From: Arachnopeziza araneosa
Lineage: Eukaryota > Ascomycota > Leotiomycetes > Helotiales > Arachnopezizaceae
Reading direction: 5' to 3'
Assembly: GCA_003988855.1 (NCBI GenBank)
Contig: QYAI01000054.1
Location: 186,001-250,000, forward strand
DNA: 64,000 bases
In this document: positions 21,263 through 33,799 of the stretch, piece after piece
How the letters are laid out: every line of letters begins with the position of its first letter
How positions within the stretch are numbered: the stretch's first letter is position 1
Made by a program: the position numbers and the translations under genes
The notes under the pieces: generated by a model
What the model was told of the DNA's origin: nothing
Seen by the model: only the letters and a program-made list of their open reading frames with translations
Databases searched by the model: none

Positions 21263-22739
21263 ATGGGAGATGGAAAAATCGCCTTCCTCGGCCTCGGCGC
21301 CATGGGCTTTGGTATGGCGAGCCATCTTGTTAAGACAGGCCATTCCGTCACAGGCTTCGACGTCTGGCCGCCTACCCTCTCCCGGTTCGTAGCAGCCGGA
21401 GGTGCACCGGCCAGCACGCCCAAAGAATGCGTGGTCGGGGCCGGCACTGTTGTGTTCATGGTAGCAACAGCGGCACAAATCGTCAGCGCTCTCTTTGACG
21501 CTGAGACGGGTGCAGTTCTGGCGTTAGAAAAGAACGCCGTGGTGATCCTATCCTCGACTGGACCACCAGAATACACGCCTGGTGTGAGGAAGAGACTTGA
21601 TGAGGAGTTCCACCGCGAAGATGTCCAGATTATTGACGCGCCTGTTTCTGGGGGCACCATTCGAGCTGCGAATGGAACTTTGACAATTCTGGCTTCCGGG
21701 GAGGAGAAGAGTTTGCTAGCGGGAAAGAAAGTGTTGGAGGCTTTGTCGGGGCCGAATTTGTACATCATACCTGGGGGTCTAGGCGCAGGCACGAAGGTCA
21801 AGATGGTGCATCAAGTGCTGGCGGGGATTCATATCGCTATGTTGAACGAGGCGATGGCGTTTGCTGGTGCGCTGGGCGTGAATACTAAGACTGCGTTTGA
21901 GACGCTGAGGAAAGGGAGGGGAAGCAGTTGGATGTTTGAGAATCGGGTGCCACATATGCTGGTTGAGGATAACACGGTATATTCTGCTACCAACATCATT
22001 GTGAAGGATATTGTAAGTTTGACATCTCATAGCGTCACTTGATCCAAAGACTGATGTTAGGAAGGGCATTGTAACAGCTGGCGGGAGAAGCTTCTCTGTC
22101 CCGTTATTCCTCGCTTCTACAACTGAACAGGTACTTGTATCTGCTGTCTCCGCCGGTCTAGGGCCCGTTGATGACTCTAGAATTGTTGGTCTCTATTACC
22201 CTCAAGATCCAACCATTGTACTAAAGCTCGCTTCCGCAACTACCTCTGAAAGCGTTGAAGAGGAGAGGAAGTTGAAGCTAGTGACTCAGGCAATGGCAGG
22301 CGTCCATCTAGCCGCAGCCGCAGAAGCCATGTCGCTCGGTGCGAAAGTCGGGCTTGAAACCACACAGCTGGCCGAGATCATTGCAGGCGCAGCGGGAAGT
22401 AGCTTCATGTTTAAGGAGAGTGTAGGGCAGTGGTTAAGTGGAGAATGGACGAGTCCGAAGAAGATCGATGATGTGGCTACTGAATTGGTAAGCTCTTTTG
22501 TTTTTTTGTTCCGCTATCTTAGTCTGGTTGATGCTCGAGACTTGTAGAAGCTGATACCTTACATGTGATAGACCGAAGCAGTAGAGGAGGCGAGTAAGAT
22601 AAAATTCCCACTACATCTCACAGCTACAGCGTTGCAGCTCTTTCAGCTAGCGAGACTGAGAGGGTGGGGAAATGAGCCAGATGTGGCGGCGGTGAAGATC
22701 TGGGATGAGGTTGGAACGTTATTTCCGAGGACGAAGTAG
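21263..22739 (+). CDS. NAD(P)-dependent beta-hydroxyacid dehydrogenase with duplicated C-terminal domain
   Basis: Three exons: 21263-22012, 22065-22487 and 22572-22739; 446 residues. The start ATG places the dinucleotide motif GLGAMG at residues 10-15. The order is: Rossmann NAD_binding_2 domain (1-165) with IDAPVSGGTIRAANGTL, the substrate-binding signature of 3-hydroxyisobutyrate/tartronate-semialdehyde reductases; a first all-helical domain (about 170-295) with GAGTKVKMVHQVLAG, carrying the catalytic-type Lys; then a second copy of the helical domain (about 300-446) with KLKLVTQAMAGVHLAA. The substrate cannot be read; 3-hydroxyisobutyrate, L-threonate or related acids are candidates. For intron 1, the acceptor that restores KDIGIVTAGGRSF is GGAAG at 22064, not the TTAG four bases earlier, which would shift the frame. 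No partner kinase or aldolase gene is adjacent. Confidence 0.87.
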
Positions 22740-25700
22740 CAATGTGGTGAGCTGGGATATACACCAGGTCAGGGCGTTGATAGAATCTATTGAGTATATT
22801 CTCAGTAGCAATATAGATAACCGAAAGGCAAAGCCGGCATAACTAGACCATTATTTTAGCATTGCAGCGAAATCCAGTCGATTCGAGTCAGTGTAAACAC
22901 CTCTTAATCGGCCTAGTTGATGTTCATCTGACTAAATTGCCCTTGACTTAGATAGCTTGAGTTGGATTCAACTCTAACGCATGTTGTTCAGCCGAGCTAG
23001 TCACTAACTTTAACTCGATGTTAAGGTGAGTTTTACGTGACTCGATTCAACTTCGCCAACTCGATGTCAATCTAGCGAGAGTATGCTGGGGTCAAGCGAA
23101 AAGCCTTTGTGTGACTTGTATGATATCAGGTTTTGCGAATGTTGAGAGGTGCTACTGCTGATGTGGTTGATGTCTTTCAGCCTGACATGATTTTGGAACA
23201 GAATTTATGCAGGAGGAGTTGGCAAGAAAAAAGAAATCCAGGCTGAAATTTATATGCAAGGCAAGAGTGATATTAGATTTGGATATGACCGTTGAATATA
23301 GAGTTGAGCAAATACAAAGCGATTGTTAAGCAAGGGAAATGCATCTGCAGTTGACTTCATCCTAACCAGTCGTGCAATTGGCGCAGAAAGCTATGTTTCG
23401 CTGACTAGGTCGTTTCAAGTAACAATTTTCGAGAGCAGATTTGAAAAATTTCTCAATATTGAGGGAGTCTTGTGGTAGGAAAAGAAAGTGTAAATTTCGA
23501 CGTTGTTCCCTGCCTTTGGTGCTTGAAAATTCTACTCAGGTAAATACCCTGGTTTCAAGAACTTGAATATTTTCTTGGTTATTCCTCAGTAGATATACTA
23601 GGGATCTATCTATTGCGACTTGTAAAATTTTTTGGCCATATAATTTGTCGTCAGGCCAAAGGTTTACTTGATAGGTGGAAATCATCGGCAAGGCAGGTAA
23701 GAGATAGACATCACAGGTCTGAAAATTCGCGTAATTGTGCATTGAGGACTTATCTTGCGGCATGCATCGGGGCCACTGGCCATTCGGGAGGTTTTCAGCA
23801 GAATGAAAAAAGAACTTTGGCGGAAGGGGAAATTTTGATCTCCGAGCCACTCACCCATCGTTGAGGCCTTTTTTCCTAGCTAGGAATATCACCGACTCCG
23901 CAATAGACGAGAGAAGGGTATTCTGGATTCGTCCACCACCTTCCTTTGAACCGAATGGGTTATGAAGTGGAAGTAAAGTCTAGACACCGGTAGTCTTGAA
24001 ATCCTAGAAGAATGGGATGGAAGCATGATAATGAGATACGAGGGAGATGAGAATAGGACCATTCTCTAGCATCAGTGCATATGAGGGTGGTTGACTATTA
24101 TTCCCATCTCATTCTCAAAGATATTGAGAGAATCAGCATCTGTCATCACTCCGCAAGCCTTCCTGACCTGGTGTTGAAAATTTCGCTAGGTGTGCAACGC
24201 CATCTAAGATCCTCGGGGCCTTGACGTCTAGAAATGCTCATCGCTCAGCTCAAGAGGACAGTCGATGGATCACTCACCTCCAATTATTGACTCCCAAGCT
24301 CAGGCACCTCAAACAGGACTGCAGCACAAAAAGCATTTCATCTGCAAGCCCCCACACCTTGATGCACAGAGAGAAAAAAGCACACACCAGCTGGCGATTC
24401 GACACCCGTCAAGCGCCTGCAACTACGATGCAAGTCACGTCACGACGTTTCCAAAGCCTTGGAAACGGGATTTACGGCCCATCTGGGCGGGTTCTGTCCG
24501 GAGTAATCGCGTAGTCTGAATTTAGGTCAACCACCAACATTGAGTCTTGACAAATCGATGAAGTGACGAGAGAGCCTCTTTTGGTAGAATAAGCGGAATT
24601 TGATTGCCATTTCGTATCGAATCGGCTCCTGCGTCAGAGCCTTGGAAGAATCAACATCCGAGTGACACGGTCTTGGGGGTCTGCGGAACAAATCGAGGTC
24701 CAACAGATGAAAAATGAAGACTTCCTCTGCTCAAACTGGGCAAGCAATGATTGCTTTGAATGCACGAGGAATCACAATTGCATAAAGTTTCTTATGCCAA
24801 GAACCGGTCTCAAAGTTTTCATTGATAAAGGATGATGAGGATTGATTGATTGATACGAGGACAGTCTGCAGGTCGGTCCCGTCTTGACGAACTGGTTCTT
24901 GGAAAGAGTTTCAGATGCTCAGGTTGCCATTTCTTGTGGGATCCTCCCGACATCTGGAGGGGCTATCTGTGGGGGTGAAGAAATTGAGTATCGGACTTGT
25001 CATTTCCTACTTTAGCTCCTTGTCCGAGGGCGAATTATTTGATAATGCTATTGCTCTCATGCATTACACGATGACTTGAAGAATATCATGGAGTTTTCGG
25101 GTCCCTCTTGCTACTACCTCAACCTTTCGCTGTCTGTATCAGAGCTCAAGACTATTGTCTAATTCGTATACTTTCTTTCAACCTCGACGCTTCCGTTAGT
25201 AATGATTGGCTAGAGTACGTCTAAAGCAGCCTTTGGAATGGACTGCAATGGCGTCGCCATCCGGGGGCGATACCCTGTCTTCCGCACCGTTGCAGTGGTT
25301 AAGGTCGTTTGGGACAGGCTTTTTAATGGAGCCAATCGAGTCTAGTTGGCCAAGTTTTGCGAAAAAGATGGACTGTCATTTCTCGTGTACCGCGCTCCTG
25401 GGTTGCGAAGAATGCGAGAAGACGTCTCCACGCAGGAGGATATCTAAGAGACGTGATTAATTGATCATCTCTCCACGAACAACCGGCATATTCTGCCCTC
25501 ATCAGGTTGCCAGGAGCTCGAGCGCACTTTTCCCTACCCCAGTCCTTGAAAACAGAGGGGCGGCGGCGGAGGAACATGCAGACAGTGGTAACCTAGATGC
25601 TGTGGTTGGGAATGCCGGCGTGGCATCGTGGAATGTTCTGATGAAATCAACAATTAACTCCCCAGAGGGAAATATTGTGCGATAACGATGGCTGGCACGA

Positions 25701-26715
25701 AAGATAAATGGTAAGCTTGCCAATCGCGACGGACCGCAGGTGGTAGCCGTGCCGGACATAGCCAGTTGAGGAAAAGGGAAATCGACGCCCAGGATCGCCA
25801 GCTTTTCTCTGCTGTTCCTTTTAGCTGGTCAGAGCGGTAAATACATCGTAGGCTGACCCGCCCTGCCCTCTCAAGCCATCAAAGTATATGCAGGTGGGCA
25901 CAGCATGAGATGCGAGTCACCACAGAGCATGTTCACCTGAAATCCTGACACTCATAGAAGGAAACAACTGCCGCTCGGCAGCAGCAGAAGGATATGTCCT
26001 GTAGGCACAAATCAAGCTGGGCCATCCATCCCATCTAGAGGCTGAAGAGAAAACCTTGTCGTGCGATCTCGATGTTGGCTTCAGCCAAAGACATCATCGC
26101 TGGCAGCGAATGCCAGCCAGATTTGTCCGAGTTGCCGTGAGACGGAGCAGCCGAGAACAGTCGCGGTGCTACTTTCATTATCTCTTCCAGTAGGTAGCTG
26201 GTATAGGCTTCTCGACTCGTGCGTTGCTTCAATTGAGCTGCGTTTGGGGGACACTGCGGCCAGACCTCTTAGTCAGCTCTGTCAGCCATTTTTTCGTTCC
26301 CTGGAGTCTGGACGGAAGAAAAGGAGGACGTCACCCCAGCTCGCGGCTTCAGTATCTCTTTCCAGCCATTTCTGGTCGTGTCGGATAGTTGGTGGTCGGT
26401 GCAGTCAGTCACTCGCTGGTCCTTTCCGCAGGCTATCCTTGCCCCTTGCCACAGGGGCATCTCAAGCCAGGCTTCGCTGCCCTCCTGTTTTTGGCCGTGC
26501 ATCTATCTGCACTGCACGCTGCAACCCAACCAAGCATTTCCCCTACCTTCTCTACTCCTCCTCCCACCAAAACCACTCGCTCACCTACCGCCTCCCTCTC
26601 GAACAATCCGTTGGTCTCTACTACTTACCTCTAACCGCCGGCACTCGATCCCAATGCATCGACAGACGACACATCATTCGGGTCGCTGAGTCTCGCGACC
26701 AAGGGAGATAGGAAG
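22740..26715. other. Long gene-poor region (about 4 kb) upstream of the LTE1-like gene
   Basis: No frame longer than about 220 codons occurs and none shows motifs. The longest frames (26061-26711, in several registers at once) are due to CT-rich, stop-poor sequence just upstream of the RasGEF start and probably belong to its 5' leader or promoter. Around 22880-23080 the sequence has recurrent short words such as AACTCGATGT and GACTCGATTCAAC. It may contain a long 5' UTR, a non-coding transcript or old repeat remains; the sequence alone does not decide. Confidence 0.4.
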
Positions 26716-29700
26716 ATGGAGGCCGAGGCCCCTTTGCCGACTCATCACACGGCCGAGAGTCTGCGACAACGTCAGCGAGATCGACTCTCTCCTCGAGGTC
26801 GGTTCGCTCCAGAGTATCGCACTCTATCGAATGTGAGAGAGCTGGGAACATCGCAGAAGACGAGGATTACCCTTTCGCCAGCCCCCAAACCAAAGACTGT
26901 TGCCAACCGGCTGCCAGTCTCTCTCCCCCAAAACTCGTTACCGGACGGACCGCGCGCAGAAGATGGAATCAATCGACGCGCCAAGCGAGAGGTAGAGAAC
27001 ATGAGATCAGAATTGACGCCAGATGGAGGGTCGGCCGGACGAGAAGGCAGGCAATTCACTGTTGCGAAGGTTGGGAATAATGGCAGAATCTACTTACGGT
27101 AAGGATCATGGTTTCCGATGATGTCGACGTTTCTCGACAAGGTGTATGTTTTCTAAAACTAATACGTGCATATAGCCCTACAATTCGACCTGCAATTGAA
27201 AGATTCCCCCAACCCTCCTTTGTATTCCCAATAACACCACCAAGTACAGCGGGACTAGACGCTTTGGCATCTCGTCCCCAGGACGATACCGAACACGATA
27301 GCCTATGGACCCCAGCTCGTTCAACAGTAGCAGGGCCTAACGTAGAAAGCTCGCTACGACCGAAAGTTCCTACGCAGACGTCTCGACACCAAAGATCGCA
27401 CTCGTTCTCGACTATAGAAGAGCATAAACTGTTGGTCCCTGAATTGACTCGTGGTGGTATAAAAGTGGTGATTGAGAGACCCAGAGCGGGACCTCAACTC
27501 GAATCACTCGATGGAGTCCCTACGCTGGAGGTGCCTATACCTTCCTATAGGCTAGGGGTGCCCAGATTTAGTGCAAGAGGAACAGCTTTCCTCAGAGGCT
27601 CGTCCTATACCACCACTACTACGACTTCCGATGATATACGGACAAGCGTTTTAACCAAGAGGGAATACTCCAGGGATCTCAGTTCTCATCGTCCAACTCA
27701 AATGCTCTCTAGGCGGCATTCCGATGCATCTCCTCAACCATATTTCCCTGTAGCAAATCCTCATGTCACAGAAGAAGCTTCTTCGTTGCGCTCACCAGGT
27801 ATATCTCGGAAGCCCCTGTCAATAACGCCAGATATGTTCGATGCCCTAACGTTCAAACCTTTTTGTGACCACCCATCAGTAGTTCGATATTCCACCCAGG
27901 GAAGCATTAAAGCAGCGACACCGGCCCGATTAGTAGCTGAAATCACCTCACCTACTTTTGTAGACTATGATCTACTCTCTGACTTCTTCCTCACATTTCG
28001 CTCATTCCTGGAGCCTACTGACCTTCTTTATATGCTCATCGTACGACTGAAGTGGGCTCTGGGGAGAGTCGATGAAACCGGGACGGTAGTTCGGGTCAGG
28101 ACTTTCGTTGCAATACGACACTGGATCCTGAATTATTTTCTGGACGATTTTGTTGTTGACTACGATCTACGGAACCTGTTCTGCCAGTTGCTCAATGATT
28201 TCGTTCGAGAACAGTACCAAGATCCATTACCCATAAAATCTCCTCTAAAAATTCTTGCAGAAATCAAGAAATGCTGGAGGAGAGTTTGCGCACTCTACTG
28301 GGATGGCCCTGAATTTGATACTGAGTTGGGAGCCGCAGTTCCTATCACTCCTGGTGGAATTGCTGGATCTCGAAACCCAAACTTGGATCCATCATTTTGG
28401 GCGACCCATCCTGATGGACCACCCAAACTAGAAGGTATTATTGAACCGGAAACTGCGGCTGAAGGGAGGAATTTTTTTGCGGATGTGTCTCGTGCTGGAC
28501 ATTTAGACTCGGTACTGGCTTATGATAAGAACAAGAGCAGTCCCATAGATGAGCCGCCTCTGTCGCCCTCCAGCATAGTGAGCGAAGATTTTGTGTCATG
28601 CTCTTTTCCAACAAGGCAGCGAACACTTCACACGAAGCACACACTTGGTGCTCATCCAGTAGCTACAAGTTCTGCTTACGACAGTCATACCAATATCGCA
28701 GCTACACCCAAGGCTCTGACTGGCAAACGTATTCGTCCCAGCCATAGTCATAAACGGAGTGCAAGTTTTTCAGACTCGTACAGAGATCGCAGAGTACCGC
28801 AACAACCAATACAAAAGGTGATTTACAAAAGTACGGAACTTCTCCTCGCCTTCCCTTACGCAGGAAGTCTTGTTCGAGGAAATATGTTCCCTCCAGCGCA
28901 GCCATATGTAGAAATAGTTGCTCCTCGTACGCCTGCGGAGACCGATCGAGCAACGCCTCTGTACACGAGAACTCGGGCCCAGCAAAAAGGTCCATCTGCA
29001 ATGTCTGGGCCTGGAATGAAAAAACTACTTGGCAGCGTACGACGCGCCTTGAGCAGTAGAAATGGTCCCAGTCCAAACGCGTCCCCAACTCAAGGTAGTT
29101 TTCCACATATTCCACCTATTGGCATTCGAGGCGTAACGATCAACCGTCTTCCTGGCACAGCTGTTGTACCGCAAGCCCGGCCTCGAAATACTTCCAGTCG
29201 GTCACCAATGCGTATCGACTTACTTGGGGCAGAGATAGCTGAGGATTTCAAGAAAGCTGTGAAAGAAGATACCGATGCCGAGAACGAGAAAATTGAACCC
29301 GCTGGAACCAACCCCCCTCGAATTGATGTACATATTCCTAGTGTACAATATTCTTCCTTTGGACCAAGTACCCCATCCGAACCCACTCGGCCAGATATTC
29401 GCCGGGCAGTCTTGAGCGAAATGACAAATGGAAGCAAGTCTATCGTTATTGTTGATGATACCTTCCCTCCCGAACAACCACTACCACTTATGACAGGTGC
29501 CCTACCAAATCCATCCGTCGATACATTTGCCGAAGTTTTTATGCACCCTTCTGGCGGTCCCACTCCTCCTTCAACCCCACCCGATGGACCTTTGGGAACT
29601 CCAAGACGATCCTCTCATCTACTTGGTAATCACACTAGAAACAAATCAGGCTCATTTGAGCAGACTCCTTCGTTGGTAGTGGATTCACGTCCGTCTGGCG

Positions 29701-32072
29701 AGGAAGAGGCTTCACCGAGCCACCGCCCGCATGGGAGATTAGCTCCATACCCAACAGGGGGCTTATCATATAGATCAAAAAGATCTATGTCCTTGCGACG
29801 ATATGCTTCATATCACAGTGGATTCACGCGAGAGAGAAGTGAACGCAGCTTCGACGCTACCACTTTCTCTGAGGCTGAGGATATGGGGAGATTATCGCAT
29901 ATTCCGTCTGTTCCTCTTCCGTTACGTCCACTTCGGAGACGCCCTGGCGGAGACCTTCGTGCTGTTAACAATGTTGAGGACCTGATCACATATCCTTTGC
30001 GGAGACCGATGTCGACTGGTTCTTTGACAACCTATTCTGAGTCTATTCGCAGCTCATATCTCATGAATCGAGACTCGACTGAGTATGTCGTTGATGTTGT
30101 TACGAGTGACTACGATCAATCCCAGAGAAACATACAAGCTTTTTCTGTAGGACAACTCGCAGAAAATTCACCCAAGCACCACGTGTCTCTCTTTAGTACG
30201 CATTCATCTCAACCAGGTATGCGGCCTTCATTTGAGAAAGAGGCGCAAATGCTTGCACAGATACCTGATGATGACGATGACGATGGCGGAGTTGAGTCTG
30301 CTCTACTGAAGCTGGAGGGTAAATTCGAGAAGCGTCAATCAGACATATCCTCACGGAGCCAGATTCCGAGTTTCCCAGAAGCCCTCAACAGTTTTGGTAT
30401 TGCTTCGCAAGAAGATGCTCCGTACCCAATCGATGAAGATGAAGAAGAAAAGCGAAAGCACCGAGAGAGGCATGTTATAGAGAGAACTATGTCCAAAACG
30501 CCACCGATACCTGAATCATATCGACCACAGCAAGTTCACTCTTTGGAACCATTGAAGCCCGCGGTATATCAACCCCGCGGGTTCCAAGAACCCCTTCCAC
30601 CTCTAGTACAGTCTCCGAGGTCTATTGAATCTTATAACTCGATTCCCCTTCTTGAGCGTGGCTTGACTGATGATGGATACGACCCAAGACGGAACTGGTC
30701 CGGCCAATCTTTTCTACGCGGGCCAAGCGCGGAGAGACGGGGTCACGAACTATTACAGACTCCAGAGTCTTCTCATGTCAACTCCTACGAGTTTATTGAA
30801 GAAACCGATAGCATGAAAGGGATACCAAAAGAAAAAGGCCACAGATCAAAACCAAGTGCCGATGAGTCGTTCTTGGACAGTGAGAGTGATGCTGGAAGCG
30901 ACATCTCCTCGGAGTTCTCTGTGGAGGTGATATCGAAGACCGAACTTACAGAGAATGATTTTACGCCTTACCAGATTTCGCCACTTGTTCAAGGACCATC
31001 TTTTCTCGAAGACGCTGCGGTTCCACAGCCGCTCCAATACACTCAGTCTCCTCAGATGACATTGCTACAAGCACTGAAGCTAGCTCCCGAGCCTGCTCGC
31101 AGTAAGCAAATCCCTGAGTTGCGCACGGAGTATAGCATGAGGCCTCTTCCTCCGACTCCCGAAGTCACGCCTACAGCACCTCACAGTACCTTGAAGTTTG
31201 CTGGAGAAAGAGGCGCTGCACCACCCACAGACCCATTGCGATCAAATGGCGTACCTGAAGCTTCCATCATACCTGAAGCGTCTCGAAAGACATCTGTACA
31301 TCTACCATTTATTCTGGCCTTTGACTCTCAGATCCTTGCCCAGCAGTTTACGCTCATTGAAAAGGATGCGTTGAACGAAATTGATTGGAAGGATTTGATT
31401 GAGATGCGATGGAAAGACTCGTCGACAGAGTCTCGCTCATGGGTTGAGTTTCTTCGTTCACAAGAGCCTCATGGTGTAGAAGTTGTCATTGCCCGATTCA
31501 ATATCATGGTTAAATGGGCAGTGTCTGAGTGCGTTCTGACACAAGATTTGGGCGAACGAATCCGTTGTATCATCAAGTTCATACACATTGCGGCTCACTG
31601 CAGGAAGTATCGAAACTTTGCTACAATGACGCAAATAACGGTGGCCCTCACCTCCAAGGATATATCACGTCTGACAAACACTTGGTCACACGTTCCAGCC
31701 GCCGACCTTCAAACACTACGTGAGCTCGAAGCACTTGTGACTCCGATGCAAAACTTTCACCAGCTTCGGGCAGAGATGGAAGGGTCTGGCGCTGACCAAG
31801 GTTGTATTCCATTCGTTGGAATCTATACACATGATCTGCTGGTCAACTATGAAAGGCCAAGCCAGATTGCCAGCACTCCAACAACGGAGCCACTTGTCAA
31901 CTTTGAGAGATGCCGTACTGATGCTACCATTATCAAAAACCTACTGCGTCTTCTCGAAGCTAGTCAGCTGTACCGATTTCTTCCCATTGAAGGCATCACC
32001 GAGAGATGTCTCTGGATGGCAGCTCTTACCGATGAAGAGATTCTGAAATATGGGAAGATGATCCAGGCATGA
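26716..32072 (+). CDS. lte1: LTE1-like Ras-family guanine nucleotide exchange factor
   Basis: Two exons, 26716-27098 and 27176-32072, with a 77-nt intron (AACTAAT branch, ATAG acceptor); 1,759 residues. A disordered N-terminus is followed by a RasGEF N-terminal helical domain at about 360-500 (IKAATPARLVAEITSPTF and FLTFRSFLEPTDLLYMLIV). A very long Ser/Pro-rich middle (about 500-1490) has many potential phosphorylation sites and acidic runs. The catalytic Cdc25-homology domain lies at about 1495-1759 (DSQILAQQFTLIEKDALNEI, the helical hairpin IKFIHIAAHCRKYRNF, and TLRELEALVTPMQNF). An N-terminal REM domain and C-terminal Cdc25 domain separated by a long linker is the LTE1 plan; in yeast Lte1 acts in mitotic exit and polarity. 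SH3-bearing Cdc25 proteins are excluded because no SH3 domain is present. Which GTPase it acts on is unknown. Confidence 0.85.
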
Positions 32073-33016
32073 TCCTACGACTCCCGATACCCCAAAACTC
32101 GTCAACATCAACAAATCTTCGAAACCCCCCATTTTAGTGGGCTTTGTATCAACTTCTACTATAATTTTGGTTCTTGTTCATAACGAATGTTTGCTTCTAA
32201 TGTGTCTAACACTGTCTCTACACGTTGTTGTTTGTTTCACAGTCACGGCCGACGACCGTTTCCTTGTTATTATCACGAAGAATAACGAATTTCCTCTTCT
32301 CTGAAAAGAGAAGGTAGCATATTGATGCAGGGATGATTGCAATAGAACTCTTGAGGTGGCTATCACTAGCGAAGCTTGTATTGATGTTTTAGGAGAGGCG
32401 GCGTATTATTCAAGGAATGAATGACCCGTTGCATTTTGCATTGCATAGTTGGAAGTTTGGGTTGGACGGCAGTATTGGACGGCGGGGCATGGGAAAGGAG
32501 CAACAAGCTGGTTATACCCTATGCGAGAGAAAGCGCCTGCTTTGCTGAATTGAGAATGGCTGAAAGAGGAGAGATAAAAATATACATGAACTTGACTTGT
32601 GTTGTCTCAAACTAGTGAAGCTTGCAATACTAAAATTGGCAGCCTAGGAAATAGTTTGGATCAGAAAGCGACTCTATTCGTGGTATCTTTGTTTCAAACA
32701 GCTCGTGACCATACCTGTGCTGTGCCTGTGCTTGTGGCTTGTCTGAGTGGTGTGATACTTACTTTACTGTACATCCTCAATGCCACAAGGAGCTTCGTCC
32801 GTGCGCGAGCTCTCGAAGCTCTTCTAGCTTCTCTGCATCGAGCCCATGTCCACAGAGGTCCATTGATTTGTCCAAGTTCGAGCCCCACCACTCTTCCTCT
32901 TCTCTCTTATACCTATATAAGTATATTTGAGTAACATATCATTGTTGCCCATGTTCGCTGCTGTGCATAGGTTACAGCACCGTCAACATCGTCGCACAGA
33001 ACGTAACCGATCAACC
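32073..33016. promoter_or_regulatory. Intergenic region with a TATA box upstream of the small unknown gene
   Basis: It holds the RasGEF 3' UTR and the promoter of the next gene. CTATATAAGTATAT at about 32912-32925 is a good TATA box about 100 bases before ATG 33017. Initiation some 30 bases downstream would leave almost no leader for the in-frame ATG at 32951, which favours 33017 as the start. That argument is inference. Confidence 0.45.
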
Positions 33017-33637
33017 ATGGGGGACACCACTGCGGAGACTGCAGTGGAAGGGGAAGTGAAGGTTCCACAGACCGTCATACTTCGTGCTCCTCGCAAATAC
33101 CACTCTAGTTCCAATGCCTCAGACTCGAGTACCTTCACACCCCCTCCACTTCCCTGGCTCCAGCGAACCTGGACCGTCACACACAGCACGCTGCCCATGT
33201 GGCGCAACGCGAAGAACGTGAGGATCACATACCAGATACTCGAGGGAGGCAGGTTAGATGACGAGGTTACCTCGGAGCCGGTGACGAGGACGTGGATGCC
33301 GCAGCCGGGCAGCATCAGAGGGGTTGATACGCCGGATGGGGAGGGGGGTTGGAAGTGGAGGGGCAGCGGCTGGTTGAAGATTGTGAGCAGTCGTTGGGAG
33401 GTCTTGGGCTGGGGCGAGGACGGAGAAAGAGATGGGGAGGGGGAGAAGGAGAAATGGGTCGTTACTTGGTTCGCGCCCAGTCTGTTCACACCAGCGGGGG
33501 TGGATATCTATTCGAGTCGGAAAGAGGGCATCAGTCCGACTTTGTTTGAGAAGATTGAGGGGCTGCTGAAAGAGCTGGATGCGAAAGAGGTGGCGGAGTT
33601 ATGTGGGAAGGAGATGAGGGCTGTGGTTCTTGATTGA
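33017..33637 (+). CDS. Hypothetical protein with a compact Trp-rich domain
   Basis: A single exon of 206 residues from the ATG in an ACCATGG context; an alternative in-frame ATG at 32951 would add 22 residues. After a polar N-terminus of about 60 residues comes a compact region rich in Trp and beta-strand-like alternation: WLQRTWTVTHSTLPMWRNAK, VRITYQILEGG, WKWRGSGWLKIVSSRWEVLG, EKWVVTWFAPSLFTPAGVDI, then a helical end with LFEKIEGLLKELDAKEVAEL. The pattern resembles a small beta-barrel for lipid or small-ligand binding (lipocalin-like), which is only an impression of fold. No signal peptide or membrane segment is visible, so it is likely cytosolic. I do not recognise the family. Coding is supported by the domain-like composition, TATA box and clean stop. 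Confidence 0.7.
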   Translation: MGDTTAETAVEGEVKVPQTVILRAPRKYHSSSNASDSSTFTPPPLPWLQRTWTVTHSTLPMWRNAKNVRITYQILEGGRLDDEVTSEPVTRTWMPQPGSIRGVDTPDGEGGWKWRGSGWLKIVSSRWEVLGWGEDGERDGEGEKEKWVVTWFAPSLFTPAGVDIYSSRKEGISPTLFEKIEGLLKELDAKEVAELCGKEMRAVVLD

Positions 33638-33799
33638 TAGTATGCAATCAAGATAGTCGGCAAATTTATGTTGGGAGGTAATATGATCAAACTAGATTTT
33701 GGGAGAACGGAGTTCGAATTTGGGAAACTGCTGGACAGTTGCGGAAAATAGAGAGTGAGGCTACGATATCATGTATAAATACGATTATGATATTATTAA

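Noticed and set aside
23536..23864. Opposed frames of 83-104 codons
   Set aside because: Mutual shadows without motifs.
26061..26711. Overlapping long frames upstream of the RasGEF start
   Set aside because: Several registers are open at once because the DNA is CT/GC-rich and stop-poor; the products look non-protein-like.
32927..33016. N-terminal extension of the small unknown protein
   Set aside because: It starts from TTG or from an ATG too close to the TATA box; ATG 33017 has a better context.
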